DNA of 64,000 nt from Candidatus Nitrosopumilus sp. (GTDB lineage Archaea; Thermoproteota; Nitrososphaeria; Nitrososphaerales; Nitrosopumilaceae), in assembly GCA_025699075.1 (NCBI GenBank), contig JAILWG010000001.1, positions 1-64,000 on the forward strand. The letters run 5' to 3'. Position numbers and translations under genes: made by a program. Below are positions 42,753 through 51,697 of this stretch, in pieces. Under the pieces are notes generated by a model. That model was not told the DNA's origin. It was given only the letters and a program-made list of their open reading frames with translations, and did not search any database. Positions within the stretch are counted from its first letter, which is position 1; every line of letters starts with the position of its first letter.

Positions 42753-43673
42753 ATGATGCAGAATTGGAATTTGATTTTTGGAATTCTGATTATTTCTAGT
42801 CCTATCGTATTTTCCATGATCGCATTTCCTGATTCTATAGCTTGGAGTTGGAATGAAGGGAGAGGCGGGTATTTTTTTGCTCTTGTTTTCATTATAGCTG
42901 AATTAATTGGCTTGAAAATTATAATTTCAAAGAAACGACTTCTTACTGTAATTCCACTGGCATTAGTAACCATAACATATCTAATATCATTAGAGTTTGG
43001 TTTAAGAGAATACATTATTGAATCTGCAGAATTTTTTGATGTGCAATTAATCTATTCTTGGACATGGATGTGGGACTTTGTTGTAATGGCTATCTTCGTA
43101 GTTGCTGCATTGACTATTTTCTTTGGGAAACGTTGGATTAGGATTGCACCTGCAGGTCCGATATTTCTTACTGGTACTGCAATTATTCTTTCACTTGATG
43201 CCTTTTTCCCATATGATACACTTGGTCCATTACAATATGTTGTTCCATATTTTGTACAGGCAAACGTATGGATAATTACTGTCCTTGACCTTGGGACTGC
43301 AGTAGCCCGTGACAATGTGATGTTTTTACGTGGTGATCATGGTTCGATGGCTCTTCAAGTATTTTGGCCCTCTGCTGGTGTTCATAGTATTATCATTTTT
43401 TCATTAGTCATTGGAGCATTCATGTTAAAACTAAACATCCCTCGTAAAAGAAAGGCTGTTTATTTTGTTTTAGGAATTATTGGGACGATTACTGTCAATC
43501 TAATTCGTATTTTTTCTTTGTCTTGGTATGCTCTTAAAGTAACAACTGACCCTGTTGCATGGGAAGAATATCACAAAATTGCAGGTGAGATAATGTTCTT
43601 GCCTTGGCTGTTTGCCTTCATTTTTGTAGTGATCCTAATTGAATCAAGAAGGCTCAAAAAATCTGAAAAATAG
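42753..43673 (+). CDS. Thaumarchaeosortase-like (exosortase/archaeosortase family) transpeptidase
   Basis: A 306-residue protein with about eight transmembrane helices. The exosortase landmarks are in order: FWPSAGVHSI at 204-213, where the usual catalytic Cys is Ser207; N-L-I-R252; and YH274KIAGE. The family cleaves C-terminal sorting signals of surface proteins and attaches them to the membrane or another acceptor. The layout fits the thaumarchaeal branch (thaumarchaeosortase) from memory. Ser for Cys is visible in the sequence; whether it is the general state of the branch I cannot verify here. A candidate substrate is the PEYG-tailed protein at 20879-23347. Confidence 0.8.
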   Translation: MMQNWNLIFGILIISSPIVFSMIAFPDSIAWSWNEGRGGYFFALVFIIAELIGLKIIISKKRLLTVIPLALVTITYLISLEFGLREYIIESAEFFDVQLIYSWTWMWDFVVMAIFVVAALTIFFGKRWIRIAPAGPIFLTGTAIILSLDAFFPYDTLGPLQYVVPYFVQANVWIITVLDLGTAVARDNVMFLRGDHGSMALQVFWPSAGVHSIIIFSLVIGAFMLKLNIPRKRKAVYFVLGIIGTITVNLIRIFSLSWYALKVTTDPVAWEEYHKIAGEIMFLPWLFAFIFVVILIESRRLKKSEK

Positions 43674-43676
43674 GTT

Positions 43677-44771
43677 CTAAAAGTAAGATGTTATGTCACT
43701 TTGTCCTTGAATTTCCGAAAGTTCTGAAACTTTAACACCTAGTCTTCTGACTGTGATTGTTTGATTTTCTAAAGCTTCTTTTAGTAATTGGTCTGCCGTT
43801 TTTTCCAATTCTTCAATATTTGACGTTGGGCTTCTTAACATTCTTGATTTTGATTTACTTGTCAAGTCTGATTGAACAAAATGAATGCCGACTGATTTGA
43901 ACATCTGGTTATTTTTTCTAACAACTTCATGCACTTCTTTACATAATTCCAAAATGTTTTCTAAGAGAAATTCATAATCTTTTGAATCTTTTTTGAGTGT
44001 TGTGATTTTACTATATTGAATACGTGCATCCCGTTTTTTAACTGGTTCATTATCAATCCCTCTTGCAGAATTGTATATGTATGATCCTGTTTTTCTGCCA
44101 AAATATTTGTTCAAAGTGAAAATATCTATCTTCTTCAAATCTTGAATTGTTTCTAATTTCATTTCTAAAAATTTCTCTTCTGTTTTTTTACCTATGCCTG
44201 GTATCGTTCTTATTTTTAATGGGTCTAAGAATGCCTCTACCTTTTCTGGTGATACTACTGTTAATCCATCTGGTTTTTGATAATCTGATGCAATTTTTGA
44301 AATTAGCTTGTTTGGAGAAATACCTATTGAGCAACTTAGTTTAATTTTCTCTCTTATTGTGTTCTTAATTTGTTGTGCTAGATGACTTGCTTTTTCAAAA
44401 TTACCACCAACTCTTTCTGTAACATCTAGGTATGCTTCATCTCTTCCAACGTATTCAAAAATATCTGCGTTATTCTTCATAATTTCCATTGCTTTTTCTG
44501 AGATTTCTGAATAGAAATCAAAGTCTACTGGTAAAAACACTGCGTCACTTCTTTCCTCTAATCTTTTTTTTGCAAATGTAATGGGTATACCTGACTTTAC
44601 TCCATATTTTCTTGCAGTATAATTTGCCGTTGCAATTGCACCGCTATCTCCTCCTCTGTCTGAAAAAACACAAACACAGACTGGTTTTGATTTTAATTCA
44701 GGGGATCTTGTCTCTTCACACTGTGCATAAAAATAATCGAAATCTATGTGGAAAACTACTCTTGTTTCCAA
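43677..44771 (-). CDS. dinB: DNA polymerase IV (Y-family translesion polymerase)
   Basis: A 364-residue Dpo4/DinB-like polymerase. The palm begins FHIDFDYFYAQCEE with catalytic Asp10 and continues with the D-E pair in YVGRDEAYLDVT. The thumb has helix-hairpin-helix elements (IRTIPGIGKKTEEKFLEM). A little-finger domain spans about 245-350, and the C-terminal DITSYF resembles a PCNA-interacting peptide. It copies past DNA lesions. Its stop lies 3 bp from that of the convergent sortase-like gene. Confidence 0.95.
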   Translation of the reverse strand: METRVVFHIDFDYFYAQCEETRSPELKSKPVCVCVFSDRGGDSGAIATANYTARKYGVKSGIPITFAKKRLEERSDAVFLPVDFDFYSEISEKAMEIMKNNADIFEYVGRDEAYLDVTERVGGNFEKASHLAQQIKNTIREKIKLSCSIGISPNKLISKIASDYQKPDGLTVVSPEKVEAFLDPLKIRTIPGIGKKTEEKFLEMKLETIQDLKKIDIFTLNKYFGRKTGSYIYNSARGIDNEPVKKRDARIQYSKITTLKKDSKDYEFLLENILELCKEVHEVVRKNNQMFKSVGIHFVQSDLTSKSKSRMLRSPTSNIEELEKTADQLLKEALENQTITVRRLGVKVSELSEIQGQSDITSYF

Positions 44772-44870
44772 TGTTGTTCTAGATTTTTTTGATTATTACT
44801 GTATTGTGCCAACGGTATGTTTTAGATTTAACACAAGCAAGTTTTTAGGTGTGCGTGATGAAATTTTCTT

Positions 44871-46115
44871 ATGGGTTCTGTACTAAATGTGGCTGAATTT
44901 GACAGAATTCGTGCATTACATAATTTGAAAATTCTAGACACACCTCCTGAAGAACGATTTGATAGGATTACAAAAATTGCACAAATAATGTTTGACGTTC
45001 CAATAGCGTTGGTAAGTTTAGTTGATGAAAATAGACAATGGTTCAAATCATGTGCTGGTCTTTCTGTCAAAGAAACTCCTAGAAGTATGTCTTTTTGTAG
45101 TCATGCAATACTAAATGAAGATGTAATGTTCATCTCTGATGCTACTAATGACAAAAGATTTTCAAACAATCCTCTTGTTACAGGAGAGCCACACATTCGA
45201 TTTTATGCAGGAAAACCAATAAGAGATCCTGATGGAAAAAAATTAGGAACTCTTTGTATAATTGATACAAAACCTCGTCTCTTTAGCAGGGCGGATAAAA
45301 GTGTCTTAATTGATCTTGCTAATTGGGTTGAAAGTGAATTTAAAAATACTGTTTTGACTAATTCGCTAAAAAACACTGCCCAAGATTTAGAGTTAGCTCA
45401 ACAAGATCTTTTAAAACAAAATGAACATTTGGCAGAAAAAGTAAAAGAAAAAACTGAACAACTATTAAAAAATGACCGCTTATCTACAATAGGATCAATG
45501 GCTTCTCGTATCGCTCATGATATAAGAAACCCTTTGTCTGTTATTCAAATGTCTTCAGATTTTTTAAAAATAACCCTAGAAAAAAATATGGATGATAAAA
45601 TGAAGAATCAATGGACTTCTTTACAAAATTCAATTCTTGAAATTAATCATATCATTGAAGATGTATTAAATTATGCAAAAACAACTGAGATTAATCTTGA
45701 ATTTTTTTATGTTTCTGAATTACTAAAAAACTCTATTCAAAATATGAATATTCCTAAAACTGTAAATCTAATATTGCCTGAAGTTGATTCTAAAATAAAA
45801 TGTGATTCTAGAAAAATTCAAGCTGTCTTTTCAAATCTCATTACCAATTCTATTCAAGTGATGAATGCCTCAGGACAAATTATAATAAAATTAGTTGATA
45901 CTCCTGAAAAGATCTCTATCTCTTTTGAAGACTCTGGTCCAGGAATTCCAGATGATGTTTTGCCTAGAATTTTTGACCATCTATTTACTACCAAACCTGA
46001 AGGGACAGGATTAGGATTGGGAATCTGTAAATCTATTATTGAACAACATGACGGCATAATTTCTGTAAAAAATAACCCAACAACATTTACAATTGAATTG
46101 CCAAAACTACAATGA
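44871..46115 (+). CDS. GAF-domain sensor histidine kinase
   Basis: A 414-residue soluble kinase with no transmembrane segment. A GAF domain (about 20-160: ILDTPPEERFDRITKIAQ, FCSHAILNEDVMFI) is followed by a coiled coil (about 163-200). The HisKA box holds His216 (RIAHDIRNPLSVIQ), and an HATPase domain has FEDSGPGIPDDVLPRIFDHL and GTGLGLGICKSI. It senses an intracellular signal, perhaps redox state or a small ligand. No response regulator is adjacent, so it is an orphan kinase. Confidence 0.93.
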   Translation: MGSVLNVAEFDRIRALHNLKILDTPPEERFDRITKIAQIMFDVPIALVSLVDENRQWFKSCAGLSVKETPRSMSFCSHAILNEDVMFISDATNDKRFSNNPLVTGEPHIRFYAGKPIRDPDGKKLGTLCIIDTKPRLFSRADKSVLIDLANWVESEFKNTVLTNSLKNTAQDLELAQQDLLKQNEHLAEKVKEKTEQLLKNDRLSTIGSMASRIAHDIRNPLSVIQMSSDFLKITLEKNMDDKMKNQWTSLQNSILEINHIIEDVLNYAKTTEINLEFFYVSELLKNSIQNMNIPKTVNLILPEVDSKIKCDSRKIQAVFSNLITNSIQVMNASGQIIIKLVDTPEKISISFEDSGPGIPDDVLPRIFDHLFTTKPEGTGLGLGICKSIIEQHDGIISVKNNPTTFTIELPKLQ

Positions 46116-46168
46116 TTTTTCTTCATTTCATCCAATTCATCTAAATATTCATTCTAGAATGTATTTTC

Positions 46169-46408
46169 ATGGAATATCCTGTATCTGTTGATGAAAATGG
46201 AGTTAATTTGAAACCTGAAAAAATGGAAAAAGAAAAACTCTATCACTGTATTTTCAAAAACAAGGCAATGTTAATTTTCAAAGATTCTCAAGATGTTCTA
46301 AATTGTTATGAAATTGAAGAAATGGATCTAGTCGAGCAGATAAAGAAAATTGACAGTCATGACGATCTTGAAAAATTATTTGAAGACTATTTGAAAGGAA
46401 ATACCTGA
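46169..46408 (+). CDS. Small acidic hypothetical protein
   Basis: A 79-residue soluble protein rich in Glu, Asp and Lys, starting MEYPVSVDENGVNLKPEKME. It has the strands LYHCIFKNKAMLIFKDSQDV and a C-terminal helix (SHDDLEKLFEDYLKG). No family is recognised. It lies between the histidine kinase and the Alba gene on the same strand, with gaps of about 50 bp on either side. Confidence 0.65.
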   Translation: MEYPVSVDENGVNLKPEKMEKEKLYHCIFKNKAMLIFKDSQDVLNCYEIEEMDLVEQIKKIDSHDDLEKLFEDYLKGNT

Positions 46409-46451
46409 AAAATTAAATAAAAGCCAGAGAGAAATTTGGTATAATAGGAAT

Positions 46452-47006
46452 TTGAAATTGAGCAGCAACAAAAAAACTAAAGACGCAGAAGACATCTTAT
46501 CTGAATTTGATTCAAGAATTAAACCAGAACCGGAACCAGAACCACAACTTGAAGCACCAGAACCAACACCAGAACCAGAACCACAACTTGAAGCACCAGA
46601 ACCAACACCAGAACCAGAACCACAACTTGAAGCACCAGAACCAGAACCACAACTTGAAGCACCAGAACCAGAACCACAACTTGAAGCCCCAAAATCTTCA
46701 TCAGACGATTCTTCTGATACAAGAAAAGTTCCGGAGGAGCGCGATGTCATTTTTGTTGGTACTAAACCGATTATGACTTATGTTTCTGCAACTTTAACTC
46801 AGCTTTCTACAAGACCTACGGTGACAATTAAAGCAAGAGGTAAACGAATTACCCAAGCAGTTGATGTTTCTCAAATGATTGTCAAACGAATGGATTCTGT
46901 TGGTTACGTGATTAAAGATGTTAGAATTTCATCTGATTCTCTAATTTCTCAAGATGGAAAACAAAGAAATGTCTCTACAATGGAAATTGATATTTCAAAA
47001 AACTAA
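46452..47006 (+). CDS. Alba chromatin protein with Glu-Pro repeat N-terminal extension
   Basis: A 184-residue protein starting at TTG. Residues about 96-184 are a full Alba domain (RDVIFVGTKPIMTYVSATLT ... VTIKARGKRITQAVDVSQMI ... VSTMEIDIS). Residues about 23-82 are a repeat of PEPEPQLEA units, two of them extended to PEPEPQLEAPEPT. Alba dimers bind DNA and RNA and coat archaeal chromatin. The acidic, proline-rich arm is not part of standard Alba, which is usually about 90 residues. It is a fixed part of the frame and not a separate gene. Confidence 0.92.
   Translation: MKLSSNKKTKDAEDILSEFDSRIKPEPEPEPQLEAPEPTPEPEPQLEAPEPTPEPEPQLEAPEPEPQLEAPEPEPQLEAPKSSSDDSSDTRKVPEERDVIFVGTKPIMTYVSATLTQLSTRPTVTIKARGKRITQAVDVSQMIVKRMDSVGYVIKDVRISSDSLISQDGKQRNVSTMEIDISKN
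46523..46692. repeat. 27/39-bp tandem repeats inside the Alba gene
   Basis: About five units of near-identical sequence (ccagaaccacaacttgaagc core). The first two units are 39 bp and the later ones 27 bp; each encodes PEPEPQLEA, some with an APEPT extension. Near identity at the base level suggests recent slippage and predicts length differences between strains. Confidence 0.93.
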
Positions 47007-47226
47007 TCTAAAATATTTATTATCGTTTCTATCTTTTGGGTTGTTTCTGGTAGTTTTGTTGGGATTTACAAATAATTCTTGTAGCGTTGAGCATGTTTTG
47101 ATATCTGGGGAAATTTATTCCTATGAAAAATCACTTGATCCTGAATCATGTGAAAATATTCTTGAAAAAATTGACCTATACAATGATCAATGTAGGCCAG
47201 AAATAGAAATTTTGGATTGTGGTTAA
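46969..47226 (+). CDS. Small exported or membrane-tethered Cys-containing protein
   Basis: A protein of 85 residues from ATG 46969 (MSLQWKLIFQKTNLKYLLSF); the frame also opens at 46954. One hydrophobic helix (about 17-35) is followed by an outer domain with five Cys (NNSCSVEHVL, ESCENILE, DQCRPEIEILDC). It overlaps the end of Alba by 38 bp in a different frame; a later non-ATG start would remove the overlap. Its stop shares TTAA with the convergent LysE gene. The Cys spacing suggests disulfides outside the cell. Confidence 0.6.
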   Translation: MSLQWKLIFQKTNLKYLLSFLSFGLFLVVLLGFTNNSCSVEHVLISGEIYSYEKSLDPESCENILEKIDLYNDQCRPEIEILDCG

Positions 47227-47840
47227 GAAATAATTTCTGACAAAAATGTTGTTCCAAAATAGATCATCATAAAACTTAATCCGATCATTAGTATTTTGTA
47301 ATTTTTGTTTGAAATAATTTGCGAACTTTTTGATGTAATGTATGAAACTCCTCCTAACCATACAAAATCCATCCATATATGGAGAAAAAATACCACAAGT
47401 AAACCTGAAAATGCCCAAATTAACATGGCATCTGAGATTAGTTTGAAACCAATAGTTAACCACCAGATAATGAAAAATGGATTCAATGCACTGAGTGCAA
47501 TTCCAGTAATTATTGGACCGTGCTTGGGTTTTATTGTCTCTTTTTCTTTCTGTAATACTTTCTTCATTTGCAAAATGGCAAAGACAAAAAGTGTAATTGC
47601 CCCTGAAATTGAAATCAAAGTTCTAAATTCTGGAAATATTTCTAGTGAAAACACTCCAAAACCTAACAAAATGACTAATGGAAATTCTACCATTGAATGA
47701 CCTATTGCGATTTTTATTCCTGATCTAACCCCTCCTTGAAATCCATATGAGACATTAGCTGCAAAAAGTGGTCCTGGGGCCATAACTCCTGATGCAGATA
47801 TGGTGATTACCAAAATTATGAACTCTAGAATCTGAGTCAT
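47223..47840 (-). CDS. LysE/RhtB-family exporter
   Basis: A 205-residue membrane protein with six hydrophobic helices. The N-terminal family signature is ASGVMAPGPLFAANVSYGFQ (G-x-x-x-P-G-P), and SALNPFFIIWWLTIGF follows at about 112-127. LysE-type proteins export amino acids or related small cationic or neutral solutes. The substrate is unknown. It is convergent with the small Cys protein and upstream of no obvious partner. Confidence 0.88.
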   Translation of the reverse strand: MTQILEFIILVITISASGVMAPGPLFAANVSYGFQGGVRSGIKIAIGHSMVEFPLVILLGFGVFSLEIFPEFRTLISISGAITLFVFAILQMKKVLQKEKETIKPKHGPIITGIALSALNPFFIIWWLTIGFKLISDAMLIWAFSGLLVVFFLHIWMDFVWLGGVSYITSKSSQIISNKNYKILMIGLSFMMIYFGTTFLSEIIS

Positions 47841-47883
47841 TTCTTTTTTGTATTTCTAAGAATGAAATAAATCTGATTGAATC

Positions 47884-48597
47884 TTATCTGTACATTGAAT
47901 CTTTGAGATGGCTTGATCTTTCTTGCATTTCTTTAATGGCTATTTCTGCTTTTTCAGCTTCTTTCTGTAATGAAGGAATGTTACACGATGTTCCTGGAAT
48001 TAATTTTGACATTGCCATACACAATTCTGCACTTGATTTAAAATCTGGACCTTGTCCATCAGTATGAAAAATTATTACAATGACATCTTGACCTGATATG
48101 CTTCCTTCGTTTAATAATATTCCTGGAATTCCTGGAACTGTTCCATGCTCTAGTACTTTCAAACCTGCTTCCTCCACTTTTCTTCTTGCGCTTTCTGTAC
48201 TTCCAATCCCTATCATCACTTCATCAGTATTGGATGATTTTATTGCAACACTGCTTATAATTAATTTAATTTTGTGTTTTTTTGCCCATGATAACATTGT
48301 TTTTGCAGCGACTCTGTTTAATGATTGGTCTAGAGTTAGGTATGATAAAAAAACACCAACCTTCAAATCTTCATTAACAAAGATTCTTGTTGGGAAATTG
48401 GGCTTTCCTTCTTTTACAACACTAATGGGTGGAAAATTTTCTGAATCTAAAACTCCTGCTAATTCAAACTGTGATGTGTGAACCATTGATTCACTAGCAA
48501 TTGCACTACTAAACCCAACTGACGGGAATCCGTCAATTAAATAACCTTCTTCTAAATTGATTTTTTTTAATTCTCTAATTCTGATTTTATGAGACAA
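47884..48597 (-). CDS. PAC2-family protein, second copy
   Basis: A 237-residue PAC2 protein: YLIDGFPSVGFSSAIASESM, KIKLIISSVAIKSSNTDEVM, and the conserved TVPGIPGILLNEGS (about 153-166). It ends with a helical tail (EAEKAEIAIKEMQERSSHLK). It is clearly divergent from the first PAC2 copy (3055-3780). PbaB-like chaperones pair with PbaA in archaeal proteasome assembly, so the two copies could form such a pair. It lies 37 bp downstream of the deoxyhypusine synthase gene on the same strand. Confidence 0.85.
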   Translation of the reverse strand: MSHKIRIRELKKINLEEGYLIDGFPSVGFSSAIASESMVHTSQFELAGVLDSENFPPISVVKEGKPNFPTRIFVNEDLKVGVFLSYLTLDQSLNRVAAKTMLSWAKKHKIKLIISSVAIKSSNTDEVMIGIGSTESARRKVEEAGLKVLEHGTVPGIPGILLNEGSISGQDVIVIIFHTDGQGPDFKSSAELCMAMSKLIPGTSCNIPSLQKEAEKAEIAIKEMQERSSHLKDSMYR

Positions 48598-48634
48598 TGA
48601 ATATTTTAATCATTGATCAAATAATAGCTTTTAT

Positions 48635-49603
48635 CTAATTTTGTTTTTGTAATTTTGAAATTAGTGCTGCATAAATAAATGGTAATATCGTTGTTACTTC
48701 TGCATGCAATGTTGATTGTTTTGCTTTTTGTGTTACTTTTCCCCAAGAAATTGCTTCTCTTACTAGTGCACCACTTAGACTTCCATCAAATTCTTGAGCT
48801 GTAGTAATGTAAAATGCATAGTCTAATCCCTCCCTATACTGGTTCCACCATAATGTGTGGTGCTTGGAAATTCCTCCGCCAATCATAAATGCACCTGATT
48901 TTTCAGCTTTGAAAATTAATCCTGAAAGCAAATTTGCATCTCCTGCCATGTTTAATTTAAAATCACCATGTTTTTGTGTAAATAACCAAATTTGGCTTCC
49001 TACTGCTCCATCCATTATTCCAGGTACGACTACATCGATATCCATTTTGTATGCCCAATAAAGAAATGAGTCTTCTCCTAGATGTTTCCCAATCATTTTG
49101 CATATTTCTGCGGTACTCATTTCTTTTTTTCCATTTTGATATTCTTCTTCTAGAAATGCTTGCATTTTTTCTTCGATAAGTGGACCGTAACTATCCATGG
49201 GGACTAAAACATTACCTAGTCTGTGTATGTTTTGATTTGCTAGTTCCATGTCATCCATTGTGAATGAGCCCTCTTTGTAATGTGAAAAATGTCTAGCAAT
49301 ATCATGATCTAATGCTCCACACGTAGTGATTGCAACATCAAACCATTTGTTTTTGATCATATCTTTGATAATTCCTCTTAGCCCTGTAGATACCACTGCT
49401 CCTACAAATGAAACAAATCTTAAACATTGTTTATCTGAAATCATCTCTGACAAAATTTCCAATCCGTCTGATAGATTTACTGATTCAAATCCTCCGGATT
49501 GAGACAATTCCTCAAAAATTTTCTCTAACGATGTGTTTGAATCAATTGATATGTCTTTCACTGGACGTCCTGGCTCTAACATGATCTTAATCTTCGTTGT
49601 CAA
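48635..49603 (-). CDS. dys: Deoxyhypusine synthase
   Basis: A 322-residue member of the DHS family: LRFVSFVGAVVSTGLRGIIK, ITTCGALDHDIARHF, MIGGGISKHHTLWWNQYREG and the C-terminal EFDGSLSGALVREAISWGKV. The GALVREAISWGK stretch corresponds to the catalytic Lys region of the family. It transfers the butylamine group of spermidine to a Lys in aIF5A, forming deoxyhypusine. The aIF5A gene is not in the window. Confidence 0.93.
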   Translation of the reverse strand: MTTKIKIMLEPGRPVKDISIDSNTSLEKIFEELSQSGGFESVNLSDGLEILSEMISDKQCLRFVSFVGAVVSTGLRGIIKDMIKNKWFDVAITTCGALDHDIARHFSHYKEGSFTMDDMELANQNIHRLGNVLVPMDSYGPLIEEKMQAFLEEEYQNGKKEMSTAEICKMIGKHLGEDSFLYWAYKMDIDVVVPGIMDGAVGSQIWLFTQKHGDFKLNMAGDANLLSGLIFKAEKSGAFMIGGGISKHHTLWWNQYREGLDYAFYITTAQEFDGSLSGALVREAISWGKVTQKAKQSTLHAEVTTILPFIYAALISKLQKQN

Positions 49604-49685
49604 GTATAAAATTCTGCCTTAATTTTGTTGATTTTTTTATTTCATTAAGAAAACTTTAAACCAAGCCAATAACACCCATTTTCGA

Positions 49686-50780
49686 ATGGCAGGTAGAATC
49701 AAGGTAGGGTTAGTAGGAATTGGTAATTGTTTTTCAGGTTTAATTCAAGGTATTGAGTATTATCGACAAAACCCTACTCAAGAAGTTACTGGAATTATCC
49801 ATGATAAATTAGCTGGTTATGGCATTCATGATATTGATTTTGTTTGCGGTTTTGATGTTGGTGAGAACAAAGTTGGAAAATCTCTTCATGAGGCAATCTA
49901 TGCATTCCCAAACATGGTTGATTGGATTCCTAAAGATGAATTGCCAAAAACTGATGCTAAAATTTATGAGAGTCCAATTTTAGATGGGGTTGGATTATGG
50001 GTAGAAAATAGAATTAAGCCTATTGAAAACCCAAAATCTTTAGAGCAAATTACTGAAGAAGTTAAGCAAGTAATCAAAGATACAGGCGTTGAGATAATTG
50101 TCTCTTATTTGCCGGTGGGGTCTGACAAAGTAACTGAATTCTGGGCCCAGATTTGTCTTGACACTAACACTGCATTTGTAAATTGTATTCCTTCCTTTAT
50201 TGCATCTGATGAAAAATGGGCAAAAAAATTCGCAGAGAAAAACATCCCTTGCATTGGTGATGATATTAAAGGACAAGTAGGTGCAACAATTGTCCATAGA
50301 ACTTTAGCTAAACTTTGTAGTGATAGGGGAACAAAAATTGAAAAAACATACCAAATCAATGTTGGTGGAAATACTGATTTCTTAAACATGAAAGAACAAG
50401 ATAGACTTGTTTCGAAGAAAATTTCAAAAACCGAAAGTGTTCAAAGTCAACTTAAAGAGAGATTAGATGATGATCAAATTTATGTTGGACCTTCAGACTT
50501 TATTCCTTTCTTAGGAAATACAAAACTCATGTTTATGAGAATAGAAGGTAGACAATGGGCAAATATTCCATATAATATGGAAGTTCGTTTAGAAGTTGAT
50601 GACAAAGCAAATTCTGCAGGTATTGTGATTGATGCAATTAGATTGGCAAAAATTGCCCTTGATAGAGGTGTTGGAGGACCAATAAAACCTGCAAGTGCTT
50701 ATTTGATGAAACATCCTATTGAACAAACATCTGATGTTAAAGCAAAAGCTGAATGTGAAAAGTTTGTTGCTGGCGACTAG
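49686..50780 (+). CDS. ino1: Inositol-3-phosphate synthase
   Basis: A 364-residue enzyme of the archaeal/actinobacterial MIPS type. The NAD site is VGLVGIGNCFSGLIQGIEYY; the middle has FINCIP-like FVNCIPSFIASDE and GDDIKGQVGATIVHRTLAKL with the catalytic Lys residues; and KLMFMRIEGRQWANIPYNME follows. It converts glucose-6-phosphate to inositol-3-phosphate, used for inositol-type polar lipid headgroups and compatible solutes. A TATA-like CTTTAAA lies about 29 bp upstream of the ATG. Confidence 0.94.
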   Translation: MAGRIKVGLVGIGNCFSGLIQGIEYYRQNPTQEVTGIIHDKLAGYGIHDIDFVCGFDVGENKVGKSLHEAIYAFPNMVDWIPKDELPKTDAKIYESPILDGVGLWVENRIKPIENPKSLEQITEEVKQVIKDTGVEIIVSYLPVGSDKVTEFWAQICLDTNTAFVNCIPSFIASDEKWAKKFAEKNIPCIGDDIKGQVGATIVHRTLAKLCSDRGTKIEKTYQINVGGNTDFLNMKEQDRLVSKKISKTESVQSQLKERLDDDQIYVGPSDFIPFLGNTKLMFMRIEGRQWANIPYNMEVRLEVDDKANSAGIVIDAIRLAKIALDRGVGGPIKPASAYLMKHPIEQTSDVKAKAECEKFVAGD

Positions 50781-51518
50781 TCATTGAAATTTATTTGAAT
50801 CTGAAAATCTTATTTTTCTATTTTTCTCATACTTTTTTAAATCAAATTTCTTACTTGTCCCACACTCACCATTTAGTTTCATAACTTTTGTTGTCACTAC
50901 TTTGTTGTTTTCAGCCAAGTCTATTATGAGGCTATTTCCTCCAAATCTGCGATTTTCAACATTTGCAGCCAATATGGGGATTCTGTTTTCTAATGCCCTG
51001 ACCTGAACATACATCTGCCAAGGTTCAATTCCTCTTTTGACAATTCTGCTTGGTGATAATAATACCTGGGCACCCTTTTTTACTAAAGTATTGGCCACAT
51101 TAGGAAAGACCATATCGTAACAAATGATCACCCCGAACTTGCATGCTGTATTGAATATTTTGGCCTCTTTTCCTGGATTTACATTGCCTTTTTCGTAGCC
51201 AAAAGGGTGAATTTTCTCCTGCCTGCCTATGAATTCTCCTTTTGGACCAATCACTGGAGCAATTATCGATGTCCTATTTTTAGTGACCTCATAAAAAGCC
51301 CCTGGGATAATTGTCATGGCAAATTCTTTTGCGATTTTCTTAAACTCTAAAAATTCTATATCTGGATTCCTGATCTCATTATTTTTAAGCCATTGTTCTG
51401 GCAGGCACACAATGTCTGTATCGCTTCTTCCTAGTTTTTTTAAAATTTTTGATATTTCGCTAATCCCTTTTTGATTTGTACTGTGTGATCTTGTTTGAAT
51501 TAATCCTATCTTTACCAT
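50781..51518 (-). CDS. Carbon-nitrogen hydrolase (nitrilase superfamily)
   Basis: A 245-residue amidohydrolase. The Glu-Lys-Cys triad is visible: Glu in VCLPEQWLKN, Lys in GRQEKIHPFGYEKG and Cys in GVIICYDMVFPNV. Family members hydrolyse amides such as omega-amides, N-carbamyl compounds or deaminated glutathione. The substrate here is not known. Its stop directly abuts that of the convergent ino1 gene. It is divergent from smc across 179 bp. Confidence 0.9.
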   Translation of the reverse strand: MVKIGLIQTRSHSTNQKGISEISKILKKLGRSDTDIVCLPEQWLKNNEIRNPDIEFLEFKKIAKEFAMTIIPGAFYEVTKNRTSIIAPVIGPKGEFIGRQEKIHPFGYEKGNVNPGKEAKIFNTACKFGVIICYDMVFPNVANTLVKKGAQVLLSPSRIVKRGIEPWQMYVQVRALENRIPILAANVENRRFGGNSLIIDLAENNKVVTTKVMKLNGECGTSKKFDLKKYEKNRKIRFSDSNKFQ

Positions 51519-51697
51519 GATTCTTTTATTTTTTCTTGGTAATTATAGTAGGCGTAAGACTACGATCAATTCAAAAAAACTCCTGATCTTGCTTTACCGC
51601 TACGAAAAATATCATAATACAACAAGAAAAATTAATCAATTATGTCAACTAAACTTGTTAACTATCGATTATCCTCCGTGCTGGGAAATAATTATCA

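Noticed and set aside
46507-46776. Long out-of-frame ORFs (Asn/His-rich plus strand; Val/Leu- and Ser/Gly-rich minus strand) across the Alba repeats
   Set aside because: They are frame-shifted readings of the Glu-Pro repeat DNA; the Alba frame explains the region.
47176-47463. 95-codon minus-strand ORF overlapping the LysE gene end
   Set aside because: It is out of frame with the clear LysE protein and overlaps both neighbours.
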